A stretch of DNA of 64,000 nt, taken from contig NC_065570.1 in assembly GCF_937616625.2 (NCBI RefSeq), forward strand, positions 1,746,001 to 1,810,000. The letters run 5' to 3'. A program made the translations under genes and the position numbers. The notes under the pieces were generated by a model. That model saw only the letters and a list, made by a program, of their open reading frames with translations. It was not told the origin of the DNA and made no database searches. Below, piece by piece: positions 22,175-33,718 of this stretch. Source of the DNA: Mercurialis annua (lineage: Eukaryota > Streptophyta > Magnoliopsida > Malpighiales > Euphorbiaceae). Each line of letters opens with the position of its first letter. Position 1 is the first letter of the stretch.

Positions 22175-25100
22175 TCATTCCCTTACATTTTTATTGACAT
22201 ACTCCTCAAGAATGGAAAGGTGAGGAATTTCATCATAACTATACATCAAAGGCATTATTCCTGCAAAATTTAGACAGACTTTGGTAAAAGTTGGCGAGAA
22301 TGGATTTTGAACTAGGCACTCATCGTTGAGTTTTTTCCATGTTTCTGCTATCATATCTAGAACATGATTTCTTGCATTTTCGGCCGAAGATATCTGATGT
22401 TCCTTCATGTAGCATTCTACATATGAATAGCCATCCGGATTCTCATCCTGCAATTTGTTTTCTTAGATTCAATTCCACAAACATTTACAAGGAAAGCAAA
22501 CAAGATATGCAGATTGGATTTTACCTTGGCACTTCCCAAGTCATTCCAGAGCCGAAGAATTTTGGCTGTCGATGTTATCATGCTAGGATTCCCGTTGAGG
22601 AACTCGACATTTTTCTCTGTAGTACCTTGACCCAACAGAAAGAAAAAGTGAACTAGAACCATTGGTAAACCTGAGCTTACGATCCCATTCTTCAAGTACT
22701 CGTCAGCACTTGGCAAGTCTCCAGAAGCAAACCATCTTGCTTCCATTAGATAGGCATTGAACAAACTTGCCCACTGCAACAATCAAGATTTGAAAGTTAA
22801 ACTATGTTTTAGAGTATGATTCTTGAAATAAAACAGATTATGTTTCAGTCCACAGACCGATTTTCGTAGAGATTCTAAAGGGTTCCATCCATGCTGTTTA
22901 TAAACCTTGTAGCTAATCTCATTAGTTACGTTGTCAAGAGCCTCGAAGCAAATCCTCATGCAATCTGGTAGTTGTCCAGCGGCTGCAATGTCCCACCTGA
23001 ATGAATTTTTTTCACAGTAGTCAGTATATGAAGCAAGATTAGGTTTGTAAATCGGTCAGACCTACATCTAAATTTTGATCTATATTATCGGCTAAGGACC
23101 TACATAATCTATCTTCAATAGCACAACCTTTCATTATGTGACATATATAACATAAATGTCTAATACGATGTCGTTTTGGTCAACTTATGGCTCGGAAACT
23201 CCAGAATTGCAAGAGATGGCTGTCAAAATACTATCGCAGCCTGTTAGTAGCTCTTCGGCGGAAAGAAATTGGAGCACTCACTCTTATATTCTTAATGCTA
23301 AAAGAAATAGGTTGAATGGTACTAGGGCTGAAAAGTTGGTGTATGTACATTCTAACATCCGTCTTCAATCAAGATTTTGTGATGGTTACAAAAATGGAGC
23401 TTATAAATAATGGGACATAGAATCAGAAGATACAGCTATAGATTACTCCAATGTGCAATTAGAAGATATGAGATGGACATTGGGTGATGAAAATGTCAAT
23501 GAAGATATGGAAGTTGCTGAAAATGAATTAGAAGCAGTACAGCAGAAAAAAGGAAGAGGCAAAAGAAAGTTCAATTAGTTTTTCTTTCTTGAATTTTAAT
23601 TTGTGAAGTCATTTATTAGCTTAAGATGTTAATGGAATCAAAGAGGCTATAATATTTTGTTAGATTTTGATTATGTGTTATTTTTTATAAGTGAAAATAT
23701 CTATAAATGCACTGCTAATATTTTGCAAAATATGAATTTTATGTAAATATATGTGAAGCGTTCCAATGTACCGCATAAAAAAAAACGTACCAACTAATCC
23801 TACCCCCAATGTACCATAAAAAAATAAAGTAACGTATTTCGTTCACGTTCCACGATCCGAAACGCACCGCGTTCCGGGTAACACTGGGTCATCCACATGG
23901 CTAAAAACGATGTCATTTTTACAAAACAAATAAAGCTTAAAATGCATACGGGCTATAGAATGAAAAGTACGGAAAGGTTGTGCTAATGGATGAGACAAAT
24001 TGTAGTTTGTGCTTAAAATGAAAAAGACGCGAAAGGTTGTACTATATGATGGCATTAACCCTAAAAAATATTCAAAATATTCCAAATTCTAAAAATTTCA
24101 TAGCAAACGGGTAGTTTGATAGTTAATTTCTGGATACTGTATAAAAAGTATTAGAGTTAAATCACCACTAGATTGAAGCTAAAATTTGTAATTAAACCAC
24201 ACACAAGTCCTGTTAGATTCCATCTTAAAACCAAGGCTCTGATACCACTTTAAATTTCATCTCAAAACCAATTGATTTTAAAATGGAATCTAATAAGTCC
24301 CATATTGCTGATAGTCATAAATGACTTACAAACTAGAGCTGGCAGCTCACCAGCTTCCAACGGCTAACTTTTGTTTTCTAGCTTGAATCACCTTTTGACA
24401 AGGATAAGAGAGTAATACTAGAATTCAAATATTTTTTAACCCCACACACTATTAAATTAACAGATATAGACATTACATTCATTTTCCAAAAGGTTGGGAA
24501 GAATACACATGATTGAAATATATCTAATTATCTTTTAATTAAGCTTCAATATATGGTCATCTATCTTTTATTGCTTCTACGTTATTTATAAACTTTGGTA
24601 TATACTTCTAGTGAGAGAACTTGTACGGTTTAAAGGATAAGTTTGCTAAAACTTATCAAAATAAAACACAAACATATATATATTTACATACCTGCTGACA
24701 ATTTCTGTAAAGAGAATGAGGTCTGGAAGCGTTCCATACTCATCAAAAATGTCATCTATTAAGTAAACGAAGGCGATGGGCTTGAAGAGGTCAATTCTTT
24801 GCTGTGACAAGCTTGGATCTGTTAAGGCTGCGACGCACCATACGTACCATTTAGCTGGTTGGTCTCTTGCAAACGTTAAAACACGGGACAAACCAAGCTC
24901 TTCCCACCACCTGACATAAAAAAAGAGTTGTAATTTTTCTTCAATTATCTTTCATCAAGTTGAGGTTAAGTGGTCCCAAAACTATTTAGAAGCTATCAAC
25001 AATGTACGTTTACGCAATATGTTTCGATAAAGAAACTTCATAATCGTCGCACATGAACTGTGAGGTCTAAGAAAATGATAGGATTAAAATGTAAAACTTA

Positions 25101-26227
25101 CTCTAAAACATGAACGAATTCTTGTTGGTGCTGATGTTGAATTATCTTAAAATCAAGCGTTGCTATTTCTTGTAACTCATTCACCCACCCATTTTGCCAT
25201 ACAATATTCATAATGAATTTTTGTCCCATGAACTTTTGCAGGCTTCTCAAATGTGAGTGCTTCAATGCATTCTCTACTGCTTTAGCTTTAGGAGAGTCGA
25301 GACACGTCGCCAATGAATTCAGGATCTCATAACTATAGCCTCTTGCTTCATCAAGTATATCTTCTCCTTCCCTACTTAACTGTGAAGCTTCATGCAAACT
25401 CATTAGCCCCCTGATGTCGTCTCTTAGTTCATGTTTAAATTTCCCCTTTTCATCCTTAAACTTGTCGAAAACGCCTATACATATAAATTTTTACATTAAT
25501 GAGGAAACGATAATACCAATAAGTTATAGTTCAAATGCTATAAGCGCTAGGCAGCAAACTGCTAGGTAGTGGGTTCAAATCCTTTCACAAGCACTCCCCC
25601 TCCCCAATTATCAAAAAAATTAGGAAACAATAACTAAACAACTTAAAAATAAATAAAAATGATAGATACAGAATGCAAATGAAGTAACCTGCAGGCATGA
25701 AGTAACCCTCTTGTCTCAGAAGTCGAAATCGAAGAGCAACCTCATAAAGATCGCGATCATGATGTGTGCTAGGTATCAAATTATAGTTGTTTAGAATAAT
25801 TGCATCGATCTCTTCCTCAAAATGATGCTCAACGTCAAGGCGTTGTATAGCATCAACCATTAGTAGACCTTGGAACGCATCTTCTTTAGTACTTTTGCTG
25901 ATTAGAATATACTTGAATGCTTTTAATTTGTCTTCGTATTTTCTTCTACAATCATCCTGCGTACATTTTAAAAATTATGATGACAAATTTAAATTTATGC
26001 ATGATGTGATTGAATGCCGTTTTTCAGAAAGCAACATATTTGATTATATTTATACTACTTGTAATATAAAAGCATTGGATATATATATATGCACTCACAG
26101 TAACAGGAAAATGTGAACTTTTCAAGCTACTAGAATGCAACTTGTGGTGTTTGGCAAGACGGAAATGATCTTTAGCTAATGGAGTTGGCGAAGAAAAGGT
26201 AAAGGAATGTATCATAGAGAATGCCAT
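22175..26227 (-). CDS. TPS-g terpene synthase, array copy 3 (549 aa, seven exons)
   Basis: Complete third array paralogue. Exons in transcript order: 26099-26227, 25689-25956, 25102-25474, 24692-24910, 22858-22996, 22525-22773, 22175-22447; lengths equal those of the other copies and the 549-codon frame is open. Transit-like first exon ([20 protein letters not shown]). Motifs: [24 protein letters not shown]. Compared with copies 1 and 2 it has [10 protein letters not shown] and LFKPIAF in exon 4. Three insertions expanded its introns: a SINE in intron 2, and a hAT transposase fragment and a 90-bp element in intron 4 (1695 bp). All splice signals needed remain in place. Expected TPS-g activity making acyclic terpene alcohols; specificity unknown. 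Confidence 0.9.
23156..23578 (+). pseudogene. hAT transposase C-terminal fragment in intron 4 of TPS array copy 3
   Basis: The frame contains the hAT dimerisation domain signature: [38 protein letters not shown], and [17 protein letters not shown] at 23408-23410 interrupts it, after which the same frame stays open for 55 codons to 23578 with an acidic then basic tail ([10 protein letters not shown]). No BED zinc finger or catalytic core is present. It is antisense to the host TPS gene. The paralogous introns lack it. A short inverted word (tagcacaacctttc at 23119, its complement ending at 23985) could mark element ends, but I found no 8-bp target duplication there. Confidence 0.8.
24211..24300. 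mobile_element. 90-bp insertion with a primer-binding-site-like word
   Basis: Absent from the two paralogous introns. It is flanked by AAGTCC at 24205-24210 and 24295-24300, consistent with a target duplication. The insert contains ggctctgatacca, the complement of the tRNA-Met primer binding site of plant LTR retroelements, and imperfect inverted ends (gttagattccat... / ...atggaatctaa). It could be a deleted retroelement or a small foldback element. Confidence 0.5.
25515..25617 (+). mobile_element. Very short tRNA-derived SINE in intron 2 of TPS array copy 3
   Basis: About 103 bp containing an A-box-like stretch (tagttcaaatgc) and a B box (gggttcaaatcc), followed by a pyrimidine-rich tail and caattatcaaaaaaa. 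Flanking sequences aggaaacgataa (25502-25513) and aggaaacaataa (25622-25633) are an imperfect target duplication, and introns of the other two TPS copies have a single uninterrupted version. A second member lies at 51017-51125. Confidence 0.75.
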
Positions 26228-26321
26228 TAAAAGAGAGGAACTAATATGTCCGAACCACGAGAATGAATTATTATTTTAGACTTGCATACAAGGATTAGAT
26301 GCAACATGCAAGTGAATCCAA

Positions 26322-26329
26322 TTTTATAG
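26322..26329 (-). promoter_or_regulatory. TATA box of TPS array copy 3
   Basis: Minus-strand cctataaaattgg, about 95-100 bp upstream of the start codon at 26227, aligned with the TATA box of array copy 1. Confidence 0.5.
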
Positions 26330-27419
26330 GATTCAATAATTGATGCAAGCAGCTGGTCATGACTGGTTGTAGAAAAAGCTTTAGTGGGACCAGGATTCGG
26401 AGGATTCTTTTTCAGCCTGGAAAACGTGTTCACATGAATGGTGAAACCATAGCAGACAATCACTTGTTAGGGTTGTGGAACTTTGATCGAAGCACATGGA
26501 GGGTCTTGATTGAAACAGCGACCTCTCCAATGCTCTCATATAGTAATTGAGTGGAACAGAAAAACAATCAAAATAGGACACAATTCGACTCTGAAATGAA
26601 AAATTCCAAATTTGACTGGAACTAGATCAAATTTGATTTAGAAGTTTGAGCTCAAGCTCGAAATATTTTGAGTATTGAGCTCGACTTCGACTTGCATACA
26701 AAATTTAAAATTAAATTTTAGTAAAAAAGTAGAGATACTATTGTAAATTTATCTTATTTCTCGGCTCTCCTTTCTTAATCTCATCCTATTCTCATTCTTC
26801 TTTTTCTTTTCTTGCCCAAACAAGCTATGCTTTTGACCACTACGTGAAATGCGTCCACATAAGCAAATGTTTCATTTTGAGATCAATACAACAGATTCAA
26901 ATCACAAGAAACATTATCATTGGAAAACATGAGGAAAGCATGTAAAACAACGACAGACAAGTCAATATAAGCATTGGCAATTTTCTTTCGGAAAATATTG
27001 GTTAAATTAAGTTTATGGATACACTATGAAGGCTCCAAATGAATCAAACCTTCAGTCAACAATTCAGAAATAAGCTCAAAAATATTTATTGGAATTCATT
27101 TATAAATTAAATTCGAGTTTGGTAGATTTAAACTCAACATCAAACAGATTACCAATCAAATTCGATTCACACTCAGAGTTTCTTATATTAAAGTTCAAAC
27201 CAATATTTAAAAGTTAAAATTCTTAAACTCAAGCTGGAATCGAATTTATTAAAGTTTCAACAAGTCAAGTCTAAAAATTTAAGTACTCAATTCAGCTCGA
27301 CAGTCCTATTCAGGACCCCATTCATAAGATATTAAAGCATTGGCAACAGCCCATAAATCAACAGAAAATGCAGAACAAACGTACCAAGAAGCTAATACGC
27401 TACTGTAGATGCAGCTTCA

Positions 27420-28255
27420 GCTTATAACATGTTCATCCAAAGCTGCACAATTTCCTTTGCCTCCTCAGTCTGCAACTCCATAGCTAATGCATCCACAACT
27501 TGCTGTAATTAGCCAGACAATTGCTAGTAATAATATCTCTAGAAAGGCCAACAAGCATCAATGCATTAAAAGAAAATTTATCTAGCTTACAATCAGTAGT
27601 ACCAGGGGCGGCCTAGGAAGAGCCCGCCATTATGGTGGGCAGTTGCCGCCTCATTGAATCTTTGGAAAAACATACATCTAAAATTCAGATATTATAATTT
27701 TTTCGCCTTAAAATTTATAGCATTGCCCGCCTTAAACTTTTTATTTTATCAATATTTTTAAATTTTACAAACTTTCAATACAATTCTGCCCACCTTATAA
27801 ATAATTTTTGATCCGTCACCAGCTGCAAGAAGTGCATTAAATGATACATTCCTCCTTCTACAATTTCTCTCAGGCATTTCATCAAACATCTTGCGTGCAT
27901 TATCAAACATGTTTGATTTTTAATAAAGACTAATCAGACGGGCATTATAACCTTCTGTATGAATGTCTTTGTACTTCTTTTGATCTTCCAGGATTTCCTC
28001 TATCAAATCCAAGCGATTGGCAATGGCGAGGCGGCCAATGGTGCTGATTTTTGTTCTGAAACAATCATTTTCTGAGAATTTATTGAACCTCTCTAAGAGA
28101 CGCTTGAGGTCGCGCTCTTCGTAGATAGCGGCAGCCGGAGAGTTGTGCTGGTGAATGTGCTGATAAGACGGGAGATAGACGACATGGTTGTGGATTTTAT
28201 GTGCTATGTAATTTGATCCTTTGATGTGAATTTGAACAAAGCTAGTGTTGGACAT
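27420..28255 (-). pseudogene. PPR pseudogene, unit C
   Basis: The N-terminal 111 codons are open from 28255 (MSNTSFVQ...): a possible presequence, then RFNKFSENDCFRTK, RLDLIEEILEDQKKYKDI and ARLISLY, closing at a stop near 27920. Remnants of the LFDEMP-type motif follow, then a repeat insertion (about 27598-27830, starting caggggcgg), and the C-terminal word DALAMELQTEEAKEIVQL near 27430-27500. The central PPR motifs are gone. Confidence 0.8.
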
Positions 28256-28343
28256 TGGAACTTAGCTTAAAGAGTTTTAAATCAACAAAGATTCATTTTA
28301 GTCCCTAAACTTTGTACAAAAGATTAATTGAGGTAGTTTACGG

Positions 28344-28776
28344 TAGGGTGAGCAATAACCGAAAAACATAACCGAACAAAACCGAAGTTTGTTGTTTGGC
28401 TCAGTTTTTTAGTGGAAATAGTTTGGTCCAGATTCTGATTTTCAAAAGTTTGAAGTTCGGTTAGTTAATGGTCCGGTTTTGAAGGTTGTAAAACCGAAAT
28501 AACGAAGAACCGACCGGACCAAACTTTTCAAAAAAATTAAGAATATTTTTTACTATAGTTCTAAATTCGGGTTTTTTTGTTATTTTACCTAAATTTTTTA
28601 GATTTTTATTTAATTTTTAAAATAAATCCAAACCAAAGTTTGAAACCGAACTGACAAAAAATTTCGGTCAAATTGGTGTTTGGTTAAAAAAAGTCTGGTT
28701 CGGTCGAATATAATAAAAAGTTCGATACTGTTGGTTTCGGTCGATTCGGAACCGAACCGACCGATACTCACCCCTA
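28344..28776. mobile_element. hAT-like MITE with 8-bp target duplication
   Basis: Starts tagggtgagc and ends actcacccct(a), i.e. inverted ends, with accgaa-rich interior on both arms. Flanked by gtttacgg (28336-28343) and atttacgg (28777-28784), an 8-bp duplication with one mismatch. The homologous sites in units A (13390s) and B (19230s) are uninterrupted, confirming insertion into unit C. Confidence 0.85.
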
Positions 28777-29041
28777 ATTTACGGTTTAAAAAAGCACTCG
28801 CAACTTGACATTATGACTCGTTCTAACTTCTAACCCTTCAATTATAAATTGTCTGATGCTTTTCCGTTACCTCCGCTTCAATCTGTATATAATGCACTGA
28901 ATTATTTTTTTGATATCTAACCTGAAGAGATAAAACGAGCCAAAATACTAGGTTTATATTGTTTATCTTTTTTAATTATGAACTGGATTGATCTTTTGCG
29001 TTAAATATAGAAGGTGAAATGAACCTTTATTAAATTTTAAA

Positions 29042-29537
29042 GGGTAGTTTAGCAAAATACCTAAATAACTAAAAATATTTGCAAAATTTAAATCATAAAC
29101 TGAAAGTTTGCAAACATACCTAAAAAAATTAAATATTTATTTTTTTACTCCGCAGTTTCAAATAGTTGCAAATAGTTTTAAAAAACAAAATTTGAAACCG
29201 TTTTACAAAACTTTTCGCATACAGTTTCAAATAGAGTTTCAAACCGTTTCAAAAAAAAATACAATTTGAAACTGTTTTATAAACCTTTTCAAAAACAGTT
29301 TATAACGGTTTATTAAAAAATAATTTGAAACCGTTTTCAAAAACAGTTTGAAATAGAGTTTCAAACGGTTTCTAAAAAACAGTTTCAAATACAGTTTCAA
29401 ACAGTTTACAGAGTATTTTTATAAATTTTCAGAGTAAAAAAATAAATTTTCAGAAAAAAAGGTAAAAAAATAAATTTTCAAAAACAGAGTATCTTTACAA
29501 ATATTTTTTAAAAACGGAGTATTTTCTGCAATTTCCC
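29042..29537. mobile_element. Mutator-like non-autonomous element with 9-bp target duplication
   Basis: 496 bp starting gggtagtttagcaaaatac and ending with the complement of gggaaattgcagaaaatac. A perfect 9-bp duplication AATTTTAAA flanks it (29033-29041 and 29538-29546). The interior is a run of diverged gtttcaaa-type words on both strands. Units A and B lack it. Confidence 0.85.
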
Positions 29538-30781
29538 AATTTTAAATTAACTAAGTTTATCATGACAAGATGAATCTTTTTATCAAAAATAATATGGCAG
29601 ATTCCAATATTATACATGTGAAATTAAATATCTATGACACCAGATGGTACAATGTATTGGTAATGGAAGATGGAACAGGTGATTCTGATTTAAAAATTAA
29701 AATTTCTTCTACTGAAAATTATTTTTGCTTCCAAAACACTAATTAATCTCTGGGTTTTTGGTTTAGTTTTAGGACCACATGACACATTTAACACATCTTT
29801 AGTGCTGCAATAGATGCCTTATATATTAACAGAATTTCATTTTCATGCCATCTCATGCATTCTGTACTTCCACCCAATTTTACTAACCGTCAAGGCATAG
29901 AAACAACAATATATAGCACAAGGAATTCCTAAACTGAAATATTTGACTAACATTTCAACTATGCATCACACGGGTACGGGAAAACGAAACACTTGAACTT
30001 GAACACAAGCGAAACAGTGTTATTTTACAATTTTCTATATAACAATGAAGTTTTATGTCTGAAACGTCGTAAAATTTCGGGTACGTTTTGAAACAGAGAT
30101 TGAATGAAGTGTGTGCACTACCTAGTATTTCAGTAATATTTGTAACATTTTTACTTATAAATTCTGTTGCATAAAAACTTATAGAGTTTTTTCAGCATTT
30201 CGCTTCCGATTCTAAAAATAGTTTTGAAAGTCTAAAATTTTCATATTTATGACATATTCTTTTATAAAAAATATACTAATATTTTAGATTTACATTTTGG
30301 TGTTTCCGATATTACTATTTTTCGTTTTCAGGGTGGCTTGTAAATAGCTTAATTATGGATCGATAATTGTTACTTAAGGATCAATAATTTATCTTGCAAC
30401 CATGTATATCAAGGTTAAACTTTTGAGCCGTGGAGTCAGGGACTGAACTACCCTTAGGCTAGGGTTTCGGCCCGAGTTGAGGTTGGATTTTTCTTTGATA
30501 TAAATATTAGGGTTTGTAGCGAATTCGGAGCTGGAGGGGGTTAAGTCGGGCTGCCGGAAGGTCATAAATGAACTAAAAATTAAGTTCGGGTTAAAAAGAA
30601 TCCCGGACTCCGCTGCATGGAGTATTCATTCATTAAATCCTTTAACATGCCAAATTGATAGAAAAAGATTGAACAAATTGGAAATGAAAGCAATTCATTT
30701 TTTAATTTAAAACAAATAGAAAAAATAAACAAACAATACTTATTATGTGGGAATTGTACGAACATATATGAGTAACTGCTT

Positions 30782-30789
30782 TATAAATA
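30782..30789 (+). promoter_or_regulatory. TATA box of the DYT1-like gene
   Basis: tataaata about 80 bp upstream of the start codon, in a block (30740-30868) that is nearly identical to the promoter copy at 20706-20834. Confidence 0.6.
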
Positions 30790-30868
30790 CTCACCACAAA
30801 TTAAATTATCATCTCTCTCCCTCTCAGTTAGTTAGACTGGCATTGACCAGTCATCATCTCCTCCAACA

Positions 30869-31738
30869 ATGGAATTTGCAGGCTCTGCCATGAATGACTT
30901 ATGCATATCTCCCGAACATGGCAGAAGAGGAAGATTAGGCCGGAGAAAAATCATTTATGATGATACCAAAGAGTTCAAATCCAAGAATCTTCACGCCGAA
31001 AGACGGAGAAGACAAAAACTCAGCGACAGACTCCTCGCTTTACGCTCTATGGTTCCGATAATCACTAATGTAATTATATTATTTCTTCGACTTAGCTTCT
31101 TATTTCGCCATTTTCGTTTGTAATTTTCTCGTAATGTTCGTATAGATGAACAAGGCTACGATAATTGAGGATGCGATCACCTACATTCAGGAGCAGCAGG
31201 AGAGTGTGAAGCTTCTGAGCGATCAGCTTATCGAAATGGATGAATCGTTGGATGAAACTGTCAAGACAGTGAGTGATCATGAGATTGATCCTGCAGAGGA
31301 AATGAAGCAATGCGGAATAATGGTCCGTTTTTAATGAAATAAATTGCGTAAAATATGTTATATGTTAATTTGGTGTTAAAATTGTTTTTATGACATTGTT
31401 TTGCAGGAAGATATTCAGGTAACTTATGTTGATGAAACTAAGCTATGGATTAAGATAATCTTGGAGAAGAAACGAGGGCGATTCACCCGATTAATCGAAG
31501 CCATTGCTTATCTCGGACTTGAACTCACTGACATTAATGTTACTTCTTACAAAGGAGCAATTCTTGTTTCCTCCTGCGTTGAGGTAAATTACTAAATTAG
31601 TACTTGAAATTGTACTAAATTTGTGTCAGAATTTTAAGATTATTTTTTGGTTTTGATTGGTTTCAGGGTACTTATGGTGATACGCTAACAGTTCAGCAGA
31701 CTAAGGAACTTCTGGTGGAGATTATCAGAAGTATTTAG
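30869..31738 (+). CDS. DYT1: DYT1-like bHLH transcription factor, 208 aa, four exons
   Basis: Exons 30869-31069, 31146-31322, 31407-31583 and 31667-31738, all phase 0 with GT-AG borders; 627 nt give 208 residues, close to the 207 of Arabidopsis DYT1. The basic region LHAERRRRQKLSDR carries the H-E-R residues needed for E-box contact; the helix-loop-helix continues RSMVPIITNMNKATIIEDAITYI, the loop and second helix being the most DYT1-specific part. A C-terminal ACT-like region follows (LWIKIILEKKRGRFTRLIEA, GAILVSSCVE). DYT1 is a nuclear regulator of tapetum development in anthers, acting early in the male fertility cascade with partner bHLHs. This is the only complete copy in the window; its first exon and promoter were copied to 20.8 kb. 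Orthology is by family resemblance; a close tapetal bHLH is the main alternative. Confidence 0.82.
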
Positions 31739-33083
31739 CAAGCAAATCTTTTGATCAATTGAAAACAGATTTATTAGAAATTGATTCTATACATTTATGA
31801 TTTATTGAGATGAAAACATTGCTTGACATAATTTGATTGTTGTCCAACTTTGAGATTTATAGTAGCTGATAATTATAATCAAACTCGGACTCTGAAATTA
31901 GACGGATTGGTCAGGAAATTTTAGTTTATTTCAATTTAGACACTAAACTTTAAATTTACAACCAATCAGAAATTTCTTACTAATTTCAGGCCAAATAGTA
32001 GCTACGTGGCAATCGGATCTTGCCACATCATACTGATCTTATATCGATAATGTATATTAAATTTCCACGGTTATTATATTTTTTTAACTTATTTCATTGG
32101 ATGTAAAAAAATTATTGCTCCATTACATGGTGAACTATGGTTGACAGTAGACTATTTGACCTAAAATTACAAAAAAAAACACTCCAAATGTTTTTAACTC
32201 GTAAATTTAATGTCTAAATCAAAATAAATTTTATTTTATTAACTAAAATAAAGTAATATAAAAATTTATTGATCTTGAAAGTTTTGACATCCGACTATCC
32301 ATAGTGTCGTCTATAGATAAGAGTTAATGATATTTCATCAAATTAATTATTAAATGTACAAATAATTAATTGCCTAAATTAAATTATTGATAATATCTAA
32401 TAATTTAGTAAATATTATTAATTATATAGTGATATGTTGGATAGAGTCTATATGAATATTTATCAATAAATAATTATAAGTTCATTTAGAAACACATGTA
32501 CGCGGTCTAAATTCTAAACCAATATCATTCCCCACCAGAGCAAAAAATCTACTAAATTATTGGAGAAAAATAATCTACTTCCATATACTGTAAAGGGGTA
32601 GTATCCAATCAAGTACATTAATTATCACCAGACCAAAAAAATGCTTAATTGTTGCAAAGAATACAAAATTAATCAGATAATATGGGATTTAGGTCCCAGT
32701 AAATGTCCAATTAGCTTCCTATTTTCAGTTAAAATCTCTCTTTCCTATTTAAAATTCAATAAAGTATAAGAAGTTAATTAGACAACAAACACAATAATTA
32801 AGATCAATTAAGTTAATTAAGTTAAAGTATCTATCGTCACTCGTCAGTTAAAAACTCATCCAAAAAAGATTACCATTTGGTACCACAACTTTGAACCCCC
32901 TGAGTTTTTCCATGTTTCTTTTTACAACCAACTTCTATAGAATCTATCCACTCTACTCCATATATTTTATACTATTTCCACATCAAAATTCAAATTAAAG
33001 AGAAACAAAACAATCACAAAAAGATAAAGAAAAACCCCAAAAAGCAGATTGGAAAATTCTCTTTCAACTGTAGCTTTTGTCTT
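31739..33083. other. Spacer between the DYT1-like and DUF538 genes (tail to tail)
   Basis: AT-rich, contains the two 3' UTRs. No further gene or element recognised. Confidence 0.5.
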
Positions 33084-33718
33084 TCATCTCATTGCAGCAA
33101 ACCCTAATTTCCTCCCAAGATTCTCCGCTCCTGCATCAGTAACGGATCCAGAAACTTTTTATAAAATAGACAAAATTGTACGTACAAATTATAAAAATAA
33201 GATGGACAACTGTCCGCCATACGCTTTTACTAGGTCCGCTACGTACTGTAATAATCAAGATTCATACCTTGAGGTTTACAAACGGGCGGATCTTCAAACA
33301 AAGATCTCGAAAGCTGTTTTTGAGCGAGACCAATATCGAACAGAACCAAACCGGAAGAAGCATCGTTAACCAGGATTCCTTTAACCGGAAACCAAAGAAA
33401 AAGCTCTTCTTGAGACAGTCCTTCGAGTCCAACTAGACCACCGTAGCTAAGGTTAGCTCGAACCACACTGTCAAAGTAGACTCTGGTCTCGAACTTAGCC
33501 AGACATGGACCATGGAGGTGAACTTCTAGCCGGCCAGTGTGGTCAAGATTGTAGGACTTGACATTGTTTGGAAACAGTCCGCCCGGTAAGCCTTGGCTTT
33601 TGAGAAGCTGTTGTATGGAGGAGTATGCGGCGGCGGAGGCGGAGGCGGCGGCAGTGGTGGTTAAAATAATGATAATAAGAAGAAGAAAAGTGGGGGAAGA
33701 TTTGGGTGTCAGAGACAT
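33084..33718 (-). CDS. DUF538 secreted protein, 165 aa, two exons
   Basis: Exon 1 33268-33718 starts at the ATG in a good context and encodes a signal peptide: after MSLTPKSSPT comes a hydrophobic stretch (FLLLIIIILTTTAAA) and an Ala-rich cleavage region. The mature part is DUF538: LLKSQGLPGGLFPNNVKSY, FETRVYFDS, LSYGGLVGLEGLSQEELFLW and a VLFDIGLAQKQ stretch. I place a donor after 33268 (AAG/gtatga) and an acceptor before 33130 (gatgcag), giving a second exon 33084-33130 that ends GRKLGFAAMR and a total of 498 nt in frame. Without that intron the frame would stop at 33239 with nine other residues. DUF538 proteins are plant-specific beta-barrel-like proteins without a settled biochemical role; apoplastic or membrane-associated stress functions have been proposed. 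Confidence 0.8.

Noticed and set aside
23119..23985. Complete hAT element with the inverted word tagcacaacctttc as ends
   Set aside because: The words are complementary, but flanking 8-mers do not match and a related word recurs nearby, so the borders are not established.
33049..33436. Plus-strand open frames over the DUF538 gene
   Set aside because: Antisense to a recognised gene with signal peptide and spliced second exon; no family resemblance.
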